DNA of 64,000 bases from Combretum micranthum. Taxonomy: Eukaryota > Streptophyta > Magnoliopsida > Myrtales > Combretaceae. Made by a program: the position numbers and the translations under genes. The number at the start of each line of letters is the position of its first letter. Positions within the stretch are counted from its first letter, which is position 1. Below the pieces are notes generated by a model. It saw nothing but the letters and a program-made list of their open reading frames with translations. It was not told where the DNA came from and searched no databases. Shown piece by piece: positions 11,400 to 22,296 of the stretch. The stretch covers positions 62,001 through 126,000 of the forward strand of contig JAMXBD010000714.1 in NCBI GenBank assembly GCA_024138025.1. Direction: 5' to 3'.

Positions 11400-12000
11400 T
11401 GCTCAACGGGTTTACCACGATGCTCGAACAGATCTTCTAGTTTAGTATCTATGACACATACATGATCTCCTTTCAATGCTTTGAGGTACAACTTTTTGAA
11501 CTGTTCTTGGTCTCATTGACATACCCTTATCCCTGCTGGGGTGAGGAACTTTGCCTTGAGATGGGGTTATAAGATGATTAGGCTGAATATTGACTGCATG
11601 GCTCTTTCTAACATGGCATTATAGGGGGACCAGCAGTTGACCATGAGGAAGTCTATCTGGTATGTAGCACAACATTCCTTCACTCCTAGCTTGAGGGGTA
11701 AGGTGATGATTCCCTAGGGCTAAATGGGTTGGTTATCAAAATCGTACAACTCGTGATCACACATTCTTAATTTTAGTTAAAACTCATGTTTCATTTGTTC
11801 ATAAGCCTAAATGAAGAAGATGTTGGTATTGCTTCCCATATTGATTAGCATCCTTTTAACTTTCCAGTCCGATAAGCAAGTTGAGAAGACCAGAGTGTCT
11901 TGATGAGGAGTTTAAACCCCTTCGAAGTCCTTGTCACTGAAGGAGATGGTGGTATCGACATTGGTTCTTTTGGGCTCTAGGTTCATCACTTGTTGTGCTC
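11400..12000 (-). pseudogene. aspartic protease region of the Tat element
   Basis: Minus-strand sequence matching the Tat-type retropepsin: the active-site region reads INMGSNTNIFF, followed by hydrophobic strands and the YNAM..R region, then PHLKAKF and a linker to RT. The catalytic Asp expected in the D-x-G-S motif is replaced by Asn (codon at 11840-11842), which alone would inactivate the enzyme. The family enzyme processes Gag-Pol. In-frame stops also occur. Boundaries are approximate. Confidence 0.65.
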
Positions 12001-12439
12001 TAATCAAGCTTGATTGTAGTCCTGCTCTAATCGAGGTCAGGGGTCTACCTATTGTGGTATTGATTTCTTTGTGGCATTCTCGAGTGAGTCAACTCTAATC
12101 CAGGTTATCTTGAACGTTTGTCCCTTTCTCCTTTTCGTTGGCTTTGCACCTATGGATGGGTCATTTAGGTTTTACGTCGTGGTTAATATATTACTTAAGC
12201 TAGCCACGTCGTATGGTGTCTTTAATGGCACTCTTGAGTTACCAACAATTCTTTTTATCATGCCCGCAGTCGCGGTGATACTTACAATATTCTATTGATT
12301 CTTCTCATTGGAGGAGGTGACAATAGGAGGCCTTGGTTTCTTACTTCAAGAAACACATCATGCATAGGTAGTCTTAAAGGGGCAAACTCATCGTACATAG
12401 GAAAAGCTTTCTCTTGTCACTATCTCCGCGACTTGAGTG

Positions 12440-13120
12440 TGTTTCAACTCGGTTATTGAAGTCGCGACAATCCTTCTGGTGCAACTTATCTCGATACTAA
12501 TTTTGTTTTGCTTAAGCAGGCTCGATCTTTACCTCAGCCTCCTTCCTAGAGTTCCTAGTGTCTTCTTCTCAAATGTAATTTTGTGCCTTCTCCATTAGTT
12601 GCTCTAGTGTAGTGAGCTAGCATTTTCAAATTGAGTCAAAGAATGGGCTATCCGCAAGGACCCCTTATTTGATGGCCTTAAGGGCCATACCTTAATTCAG
12701 ATTCAAGACTTCCAGACATGCTTTTTTGAATCTCGCTAAGTAATCTCTTAAAGGTTTGCCCTGACTTTGTCGTATGGTGTAGACGTACGAAGTGTTCTTT
12801 TTCGACGGCTTGCTTGCTATGAAGTGAGCCACGAAAGGGTCACTAAGCTGGTGAAATAAACTAATCGTCTTTGGCTCGAGCTTGTTGAACCAAGCTTGAG
12901 CTTTACCTCGAAATGTGGTGGGAGAGTTCTTGCACCAAATTATGTTTGAGAAGTTGTGTATCACCATGGTGGATTGGAACTGGGCGATGTGATCTTCAAG
13001 GTCAGTGATTCCATCATAGGACTCTAAGTTCAAGAGTCAAGCTTCAGTTAGGAGTACTTTGGACCGAATTTCAACCGTATATGGTGTTTTTCCAAAGATC
13101 ATCTCTGTTGTGGATCTATC
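12440..13120 (-). pseudogene. gag of the Tat element
   Basis: Open minus-strand stretch at 12692-13033 contains the Retrotrans_gag core: YDGITDLEDHIAQF, KAQAWFNKLEP, QLSDPFVAHF, and RQSQGKPLRDYLARFKKA. This is the capsid-forming part of Gag that packages element RNA. A continuation of the domain is readable to about 12450 with stops. The gene is first after the 5' LTR and PBS, as expected. No intact zinc knuckle was found. Confidence 0.88.
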
Positions 13121-13955
13121 CTCAAAGCTTTCTTTAATGGTTGACAACCTCTTCATCATATTTTTTATCTCTTCGAAGGTGCATTCTTTTTTTTTAGCTT
13201 AGTTGGCTCTCTTTAGCAAGGGGTGTTAGTATGTGGTCTTGTGAGCACGAGTCAAGCTAGGGCCTACAAGATCTACCTTCGGACATCATCCATTATCTAC
13301 TTGGTGTCTTGAGGAAGTTTGAGTTGGTATTGGGTATTGTGTGCTCTTATGTAGTGTTGTGGGAGGCTCTTACTGGGCTCCTAAAGACAGCGGGTCCCTA
13401 GTATACATTTGGGGTCAGTCTTGAGTTATGGAATCATTCTCTACTAGAGGCATTAGCTCGCGATGGTGTCATGGCACACCGGTGGTCTCTTCTGGGTGAT
13501 CCTCTATCTAGCTTAAATGGTGGGGAGGCACTCCATCATGTAATGAAAGCTTGTTCTTCCATGTATAGGTTCCTTAATCATCTTAACTCTATGATTCTAG
13601 CTTACAAGAGGGCATTGGAACATTCATTTTCAACATTATTGTGCATGAGTTGCATGCACAAGTTCTCATGCTTCAACATATACCCTAGGTCTAGGAAACT
13701 GGTAGTGTTTACAGCAGTGGTTGGTTGAGGGTATGGTAGCTCATGAGCTCTGTCATTTGCTGGAGCTACTACAGGTTAAGTGATAGTTGGGTCAAGCTAG
13801 TTTTTACTCCACTGGGTATCGGCATGGTAGTTATCAGAAGTTACTTTTCATTTGATATGGGTTTTCTTTTTCACTGAGGAGGTTAGGGTTTATGAGGGGT
13901 TTTTTTTTTTTTTTTAAGAAGATGATCTTAAGGAGAAAAAAGATGGAATAAGGGT

Positions 13956-13973
13956 CTCCTACAGATGGCGCCA
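13956..13973 (-). other. primer-binding site of the Tat element
   Basis: Minus strand reads TGGCGCCATCTGTAGGAG immediately next to the LTR end. TGGCGCC-type primer-binding sites are the usual ones of Tat/Athila elements. This fixes both element orientation and the inner LTR border. Confidence 0.8.
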
Positions 13974-14639
13974 TGTATTGCACGAGTTAATTTTGCTGGT
14001 AGAGATAGGCTCCTGCAAACATAGAAAAAGAAGTTAAAGGTGCACCAGAGGCTTACTCAACGCGACTACTCTAGTGCTTAAGTTAGTCTATAGGTCTTTC
14101 CTTATCCAAAGAATATTCACTTAAGGAAAAGTTGGGTAACCCTTTCCCTAGAGGGAAGGGTTATTTATAGTTCTTAGTGTCATACCAGAATGGGTTGACC
14201 AAATCTTTACGGTTATGGTGAATTTCCACTTGGTAGCTGACTTAGCACCCGAGTTGATAGGGGTGCTCGAGCTGGAGAGTTTATGACTGCATGGAGTGTG
14301 GCCAAGTTAGTTATGTTTTTTGTGCTCCACTCCCCCCGTGGGACTCAAATGTCTCGTAGTCGTTGTGTCCAGGAGAATTTGTGGAGATTACTCATTTACC
14401 AAGCCCGGTATAGCGAAAATAGCTTAAAGACAAGCTTGGTGAATTGTCTTGAAGTCAAGTTCCTCCGTCTTCTATGATTGACAGCTTTGATGGTACCTTG
14501 GGTTTCCTTACTGGATCGAAACCTAAGGCATTGTCTTGAGTGGGTCCTTCTCAGGCCTACGTGACTAGTTGTTCCTTGGGCCTCAAGGTTTAGGGGGACC
14601 GAGGCGGTTATGGCTTATATTCCACTATAAACACTATCA
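13974..14639 (-). repeat. 5' LTR of the Tat element (666 bp)
   Basis: On the minus strand it starts TGATAGTG at 14639 and ends AATACA at 13974, abutting the primer-binding site. A TATAAATAA box lies inside at 14161-14169. Length suits a Tat-type LTR. No second copy is visible in the window. Confidence 0.7.
14161..14169 (-). promoter_or_regulatory. TATA box of the Tat-element LTR
   Basis: The plus strand TTATTTATA is TATAAATAA on the element's sense strand, followed by a pyrimidine-rich stretch, as in plant LTR promoters. Confidence 0.6.
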
Positions 14640-17282
14640 ATTTTTGAGTTTTGATTGTTCTTGGTAAACTAATCTAGATTAACATGGAGCCAATATGAAT
14701 TTGATATCAAAAATATAACTTTTCATATTTAGCATCTAGTTTTTGAATCAAAGTTATTTAGACATGGTTTGATTTGGTAAACTTGATATTGATTTTGAAA
14801 ACTTGTTTGTAGACATAGTTTCTTTAAATAATTGAAAATAAGTATTTTAGACTTTATAAAATAATAATTTTTTATTAAACTAATAGATTTAACAAATAAA
14901 GGAATTAAAATAAATAAATAAACATCAGTTTAAATGAATTGGATGCCATTTGATGCCTTTTGGGTTAGGTCGGTCCAATATCCTTTTGGACTTTCCCATC
15001 TTGATTAGTTTTAATTAGGAATAAATAAATATGAATATAATAAAATAATCTTGAACAAATTCAAAATTAAATCGCTTTAATAAATAATAAATGAACAAAT
15101 TCTCACTTAATTTATTGGAATCGGTTTATAAAATGAAACTTAATGCTTAAAGGGACTTATAACAATTGGTTTTGGAATTTATCTAATTATATCTTCTAAT
15201 GTATAATTATGTGAACAAGCTTAATTAATATCCAGTTTAAGGATTAATAAAGTGATAAAGGATAATAAACTGGTTAAATTTAAATAATTTTAGCTAATTG
15301 AGCAAAAATAAAAAGTTGAAAAAGGTTCTATTTGTCTTTCTCTATTTCTACATTCTCAAGGTATTGGTCCTTCAGCAAATAAGTATCTTGTATCAAGTTC
15401 TTGGTACATAGTGATATTGCATGTTGTTGTGTGTGATAGTTAGAAATAAACTAGTTAATCTTTTAAACTTGACATAAATAATAATTCAATGATTGGTTGT
15501 GCATGGTCATTTTAGGTCAGCGAATGACAATGTTTGACAGATGTAGTGGTCACGTCCACACCACTTGGATGACATAATAGTTATAGCTAAGACTCGAAAG
15601 GCTTAGGCAGGTAATCAATAGGAAGGCCAACGTATGGTTGGTAAAGTAGATAAGATATTGAGAATTATTTATCTAGGAGTATGGTGACTTCAAATAAACA
15701 ATCATGATTGACCAAATCCACTAATGTAGATTCAATGGAGAAACAAGAGATTACCTTCTTTATTTTTCTTTTTCAATATGGGCCTTGCCATTCCTATCAA
15801 TCCCCAATACTTCTTACATAAGGTATTGGACCCCTTTGTTCCTAGTTGTTTTTGTGTGGAGTCATAAGTACTTTGTTGTTGTTGTTAATTAATGGACTTA
15901 TTAACTATCTTTAACTATTGGTTGATGCATCAGAATCTACGCATGTGTGCAATTATGGTATACGCATATGTATGTGGTTGCTCGTGTTGGTTCCTTCTAG
16001 CTCATCCCGGTCTTTTCTTGTCTTTTCATGTTTTGATTACAATCTCTACACTAATGATGGGCTAGACAGATATGAGAGATATGATGACTTTTAGTTGCAT
16101 TATAATTGTTGGACTTAGTTTGATTGTCCTTAAACCTTTTATCTAATTCCATCTCTTAATAATGTTTTGGACTTAGATACTTTTTAGACTTTTTGTGGTT
16201 TGGGCTCTTAAACTCTTGTTATGCTTATCTATTTATGGCTTGCATTGGCTTTTATCCTTAAAAAATGTCATTCAAAATCAAATATATGATTTATTATTTA
16301 AAATTAGTTTAATAATATAAATGGTTTCGAGATTCTTAGCATATAACACTTATATGTTATACGTGGTTGATTATGATGACTTTAGGTTTTAGGTTGTGAC
16401 GTGAAGTATCAATTGAAATAAACCAAACTATTAATTTCGTTCAACCTTACTAATGTCTAATTATCCTTACTCATCTCTATTTGGATAAAGATATGTTACC
16501 ATTGATACTACCACTAAAATATAAATCAAAGTAGAAATAGTCACAATAATCAGTAATCTTAAATCATACCTAAAATGAAAATTCCAAATAGTTGAGTAGT
16601 AAAACCTGATACAAAAGTACTAGCAAAAATTGGAAAATGCCATATCATGATTAAATAATTCTATATACAACAATTCATATAAACTAGCACAATAAATCAC
16701 CATCACCATGTATCCTTCACAAAATAAACATAACTAGAACTTTAAGGTCAATTGCAAACTTTTATATGCTCCGTGGAGTCCAAAAGTGATTTTGAATGTG
16801 TGGATAATCCCAAGACTTCTTATGCCATTTTGATAGCATTAATCAAGCCCCATAGGTTTGGGAAACATATTGAAAATATGGATTAATTGGATGAGTCATT
16901 TTAAAAGTGTTGAACCTTTTGGTCTAAAAAGTCCATGAGTTATTTTGAAAGTATAGGTTCATATGTTCTTAAGAGTTCATGAGTTGTTTTAAAAGTGTAA
17001 AGCAAGTCACTTTAAAAGTGTAGATAGATTTCTAGTGTCATTTTTCTAAAATATGGATTTTGTTAAAATAATTTTTAATGAAGAAGGGAAATTTTGTCAA
17101 CCACATACAACAAGCTCACATTTAATGTTCAATTCATTATTGGTCAATTTGCTTAATAATCTTAGCACATATATCCATCAAATAATGATAGTTTACATAA
17201 TTGTATTCCAATCAAGATCTTTGTAATGACCTAAACTGATTTTAAATCTTAAATGATATAACTTGCAATGAATTAATAACCT
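14640..17282. other. AT-rich intergenic DNA, no gene seen
   Basis: No protein domain, LTR border or RNA gene was recognised on either strand. Short open frames look random. A degenerate 44-bp tandem repeat lies at 16893-17024. Confidence 0.5.
16893..17024. repeat. degenerate 44-bp tandem repeat, about 3 copies
   Basis: The word GAGT(C/T)(A/G)TTTT(A/G)AAAGT recurs at 16893, 16937 and 16981, exactly 44 bp apart. The first two copies end in AGTCCAT and AGTTCAT. The third copy contains an internal extra CACTTTAAAAGTG. Confidence 0.65.
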
Positions 17283-17300
17283 ATATTCATCATTGATTTC

Positions 17301-17416
17301 TTCTTTTTCTTTTTTTTTTTTTTTTTTTGCCATTATAATGGGAAGGGGGAAATCGCACCTAATACATCATAGTTGAGAGACCAAGAAAGGTGCTACTAGG
17401 CTACAAGGCTATTGGC
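17301..17416 (-). mobile_element. tRNA-derived SINE with 18-bp target duplication
   Basis: Flanked by perfect 18-bp direct repeats ATATTCATCATTGATTTC at 17283-17300 and 17417-17434. On the minus strand the body starts GCCAATAGCC, carries a box A-like TAGCCTAGTAGCACC and a box B-like GGTGCGATTTCCCCC, and ends in a long A tract (T tract at 17301-17328). These are the marks of a plant tRNA-related SINE mobilised by LINE machinery. About 116 bp including tail, at the short end for plant SINEs, so it may be 5'-truncated or a short family. The perfect duplication implies a relatively young insertion. Confidence 0.88.
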
Positions 17417-17434
17417 ATATTCATCATTGATTTC

Positions 17435-20400
17435 AAATCTTAAAGTTTTTACTTAATTTTTCTCTTGAATGGTTGATCATAACCTAATTAAAATCATATT
17501 AGACTCCATGAAAGCATACTTGTTGACTATGGAGGATAAGCAATTAAGTTAACCATTAAAATCACTAATGCAATCAACTAGGTTGGCCAAGTGGTTGACT
17601 TCCTTGATAACCAGGTCACCTGCATATCCCTCTATTTGGTCCAATCAACTAGTGCACATTTGCAGTTGACTGTAGTGCTCCTAAGTTAATCAAACGTTCT
17701 ATTTAGTCAAACTATGCATGCTATATATCTAAAGTTTGAGTTTTAATCATCAAATTTATTTTTAAATCATGTTTACTTGAGGGACTGGTATAGCAATTCC
17801 CCTTTTATTCCTAAAAGACTTGCTATTATTATGTTCATTTGCATTTTGAACATATAATAAGTACTTCATGATGCATCATAATATTGAAATGTTGAATAAG
17901 GATTCAAGACCACTTTTCCATGAAGTGTTGTTACTTGACTATTTTTGTGCTTTTTTATTTATTTTAATATTTTTTATTTTTATTTTTATTTTTATTTTTT
18001 TTTTATTTTGTGATTGGCCATGAAGTATAACCACCCATCAAACTATTACCATCACCAAACCTACCACCATTGTTGGACCTACGACTATCATCTAAATATG
18101 AACTACCGTGACATTTATAATAATATTATAAATATTAAAGATTATAAAAATTTGTAAAGTACAACTAAGATATCATGTATATACATATATATGAAGATAT
18201 TAAAATGTTACATATATATAAGTATAACTGATATTACGAGTAAAAATAATATTATAAACTAATTAAAGAAATCTGTGTATCATAACAAACATAAATAATT
18301 GCATATCAAATTATTATATAAGAGAATAAATAAATATAATATATATATAATATTATAATTAAGTGTCCATATTTATTTTATAATTACTTGTTTATTTATG
18401 ATGTAATTATGATGGTAAAATATTATATTATGTCATATGAACATTTCATGTATACTTACATGGTATAAAATAATATAATAATTATAATTTAATTATACTA
18501 ATAAACATTTCATATATACTTATATAGTATAAAATAATATAATAATTATAATTTAATTGTACTAACAACATTGTAATATTTATATCATATAGTAAATATA
18601 ATATTTAAGCATTAAAATTATATAACAAATATTAATATTAGTAAATATGAATTATGTATAATATACAATATAAAGTAGTTACAAGTATCTAATAATATGC
18701 AAAATGTGACATATGATCTTTATATAGATATTATAGTTCTTATATTTTTAATAATAATAAATAACAATGATAAATTTAAACTTGTTTATAAAATAATGAT
18801 TATGTATCAAATATTAAAATAAAACTCGCTCGAAGTATCGATTTATTCAAAACCAAACTTTAGATAGGAAAAATAAAGTTACTTTAGGTACCAAATTGTT
18901 CAAAACCAAACTTCATGTATCTAATTAAACTTTTTGTGAAAGTTCAGGTACCATTTTTAATATTATTTGTTCAATTAGTTCCTATCCTAATTTCTAATTT
19001 ATGACTAATTAAATAAAATTTTAATGTTATATTTTATGGCAAAGACTATACCAAACCTATGTAATTTTCCTAAAGCCTATAAAAGTTATGTTATATTTAA
19101 TACATAGATTTATATATGTATTATTAAGTTAAGCAAAAATGGATTTTCTACAAGGATAAATTTTATTATTACGAAATTTTATTGACAACATCTATAATTT
19201 CAAAAACTACAATTGAGCTATTTATATTTTGATATTTTTAAATCGTTAAAAATTGGGAGTGATTTTTTCTATATTTTCTTATGCTTTCATAAAACCTCAT
19301 TATCAATTTTCAAGAATTAAGTTAGTGTATAATTCAAGAGATTACAGTTTTAGCAATTGAGAGTGATATCGATTGAATTTAAACACAACCCAATTTGTAT
19401 TCAACACTAAAAAGCCAAAACTACTGTTGTTTTCAAGTTCTTTGGCTTTGTTACATCGAATCCCTAAACTTCTCCTTTTAGAAAACCTATTCATGCTAAG
19501 CTTAGGGAGCTAAGGTGGAAAAGAAGGATACATGATCGAGAACAGAATTCCTAAAATTTATTTAGAACTATGAGAGTAGGATACATTCTTGAAGAGCCTT
19601 CATGGAGTGGTTAGGAAGTCAAGTATAAGACTATAAAACAAGCATTAAGAGGGAAACAATTTACCATTTGCTTGCTTTCTAGCTTTTGATTTTTTTATTC
19701 CTATTTTTACTTTTAATTTATTAATACTATTGCTTTTTTTTTTTCTTGTTTTGTTCATAGCTTGCTGTTACTACTAATTTCGAGGGGCTCAAATGCATTT
19801 AAAGTGACCCATTAAGGAGTTAAGGGTTTGGAGAGTATGAATCTTGCCTATTAGTTGACTTGAAGTAGTTCATACATCGGCTAACACTTTATGATAGTCT
19901 TGTTCTTTTTCTCTTCCACTTCTTTTTCATTTTTCTTTTTTCTTTGAATAAATAAATGAGACATCATTAGTTTTAAAGTAGTAAGTGTAGTTGTGTTGTT
20001 ATAGTTACGGTGGAGACTTGGGTGATGAACTGGTGATAGATCCTAGATGTCTTGTTGATAGTGTTGAGCTATGGTAGACAAATCCAAAGCTGTTGATTAT
20101 TATATTATGTCTTCATTTTTTTTTCCTTTAACATGTGTTAAGCTAGTTTATTGACATTATCACATATGTCAATTTTGACTTTTTAGAACAAAATTGTTCA
20201 CATTCAATTACATTACCTTAAAATATTAAATATGAGACCCTTTGATGCGGCTCCTATGATTGCTAATTTTATTCCACCCAAGTGTTAGTTATAAAATGTC
20301 ATTGATGCATATGAAACAAAGAGTAGTATCTGAATCTAAATCTAATGATGATACTGCTACAGTGATTAAGGCTATGATACTATTAAAGAGTTCCCTTCTT

Positions 20401-22149
20401 GATGTAGGCACCCAAGAGAATTGTGAGTTTACTTGGGGCGAGCCTCCACAAAGACTTATAATAAAGTTGGTAATCCTTTTTTTCCCTAATTAACCTAAAT
20501 ATCGACTATTCATTCATCAAAGCTAAGTTTAAAATGACCAAAATTTCACAAAAAAAAAAAAAAGAGAAAATGTGCAAAATCGAAAAGTTATAATAAGATG
20601 AGGAAGATTTTAGGTCAATCACTAGTCTAAGATTGGCAAAATACTTATCATTGTTATTATTATCATCTTATTTCTTTGACATAGAGCCAAACGTTTAATA
20701 TTTGAAAGATTACTTCAATAGTTGATACGATGACTGAGTGAGTTTCTTTATGACTATTACATCAATTATGTGTGTAGTTGTAGTGCATTATTATATATGT
20801 CAATATAAAAATGAAAATGCATGAGTAAGAATGAGAAATTATAGCTTTTGGTTGGTTAAATTTGCTTAAGTGATAAGATACTTGAAGAAAAGTGATAATA
20901 GTGCTTGCTTAAGAAATATAGATAAATTTCCCATGTCTTAGTTATCAATCAATTTGGTTGGTGACTTGAACATTGACTAATAAACTATTTGGCCTTGAAT
21001 AAATGACTAGTAATGCATATGATGCATTGCATTAGGTGAGCAACCAGTATCACTGGGAGGAGAGGAGGAAGGGATCAGGTAGGTTGCTATCATGGTATCA
21101 TCCATGGTCCAACTATAACATTAAGGAACTAACAAGTTCGAGGGAAGACGGCCTCTTCTACGTAGAATTTGCTAAGGGTCTCGCATAAGGTTAATATTTC
21201 ACTTAGAGTATAGATGAATATATATTAATACATATAAAAAAATATAAAAAGCCCATTTCTAAAGGAATAGTACTAAGCCCTAGGGGCATACAATTCCTAG
21301 AAATGGTGCGCTTACATTAGTTTTATAGGCCCTTACAAGGATTCCCTAACCTCAAATCACAAAGGGCGCTAATTCGTACTATATATGATATAGCTGAGTG
21401 ATGATATATATTTGCTAATTTGTTTGATTGTATTGCATATACTTGCTAAATGCTAATAATCGTTTGATAACTTGCTTTAAAGTGTAATAGAAGGAAATGC
21501 TCACTAAGTTGGATGTAGCTTATCCTCTATTGTAGGTGTCAATCCAATGGTAGGAGTGCAAGCATACCATAGACCTAGCAATACAAAGTCAAGTGGATGG
21601 TGTGTTTGGGGGTTGTCCAGTACTGTTACCCTGATGCTTAAGTTAGCTTTATGGGCTTGAGAGAGTAAATATATTGAATTGAGTAAACTTAGACTAGATT
21701 TGATACGGTGGTCATACTTTTGTGGGTAAGGATCTATTCATACATGTTAGTCATACCATTACTGAGATTTCATAGAGTCTTACTCATAATAGGCCCAAGC
21801 CCATATAAGGGTGGATGGTTTCGAACCCTAGGTAATGGTCCCACATTGAGGTGGAGATGGCTGAACTTGTACTAGTTCCCCATGGAGATCGAAGTGGAGA
21901 GTGTTGCCGTAGGCTTCCAAGTGTGAAGTTGCGACAAGAACTGCAAGAGGTCAAGATCTTTGTTAGACCAAGTCCTTTATGGAGCTCAAGGATGATGCTA
22001 AGGCCATTGTCGGGCTTGATGTCAGAGCTGAAGTCGTCACTAGGTTGAAGCCTTCACAAAGCTGCTAGGCAATAGCACCAATTGAAGCTTATCATGGGCC
22101 TACTAGCCCATTAAGTTGATGCTAGACTTCCTGGACTATAGTCAAATAT
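17435..22149. other. AT-rich intergenic DNA with low-complexity repeats
   Basis: No gene recognised. It contains a T-rich ATTTTT repeat at 17948-18008, very AT-rich DNA at 18110-18800 with a 64-bp tandem duplication, and an A13 tract near 20550. The part at 21480-21560 (CTCACTAAGTTGGATG...) resembles sequence near the ends of long gypsy LTRs and may be an LTR fragment, but no borders were found. Confidence 0.45.
18441..18566. repeat. 64-bp tandem duplication in AT-rich DNA
   Basis: Two near-identical units, 18441-18504 and 18505-18566, beginning ACATTTCAT(G/A)TATACTTA and ending in AATTATACTAA-type sequence. Confidence 0.8.
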
Positions 22150-22296
22150 TATCACGCCCTAAAAGGTATCCTAAACGTGGTAGTCCGCCACGTACGGTAT
22201 TAAAACTTAAGAATGACTTCCTAAAGTCACACAAAAGTTTTCAACACTATATGTAAGGCGTCTATCACAACAATATGAGACACCGATAGAATGTAT

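Larger units (their letters stand above)
1..14639 (-). mobile_element. Tat-lineage Ty3/gypsy retrotransposon, decayed, 3' end off window
   Basis: A minus-strand LTR retrotransposon read from high to low coordinates: 5' LTR (13974-14639), adjacent primer-binding site, gag, protease, reverse transcriptase, an RNase H of the NNEAEY type, and integrase ending near 8185. A 39-bp tandem repeat and an oppositely oriented extra ORF follow. Gag-RT-RNase H-integrase order, the extra RNase H and the extra ORF match the Tat group (Grande, Retand, Ogre relatives), which is established for the family. All reading frames carry stops and shifts, so it is dead. It is interrupted by a solo LTR at 3399-6899. 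No 3' LTR is visible, so the element either extends left of base 1 or has lost it. The joining of 1-3398 to the minus-strand element is inference from position and orientation. Confidence 0.75.

Noticed and set aside
21815..21835. tRNA-like word TTTCGAACCCTAGG
   Set aside because: No acceptor stem, D arm or anticodon arm around it on either strand.
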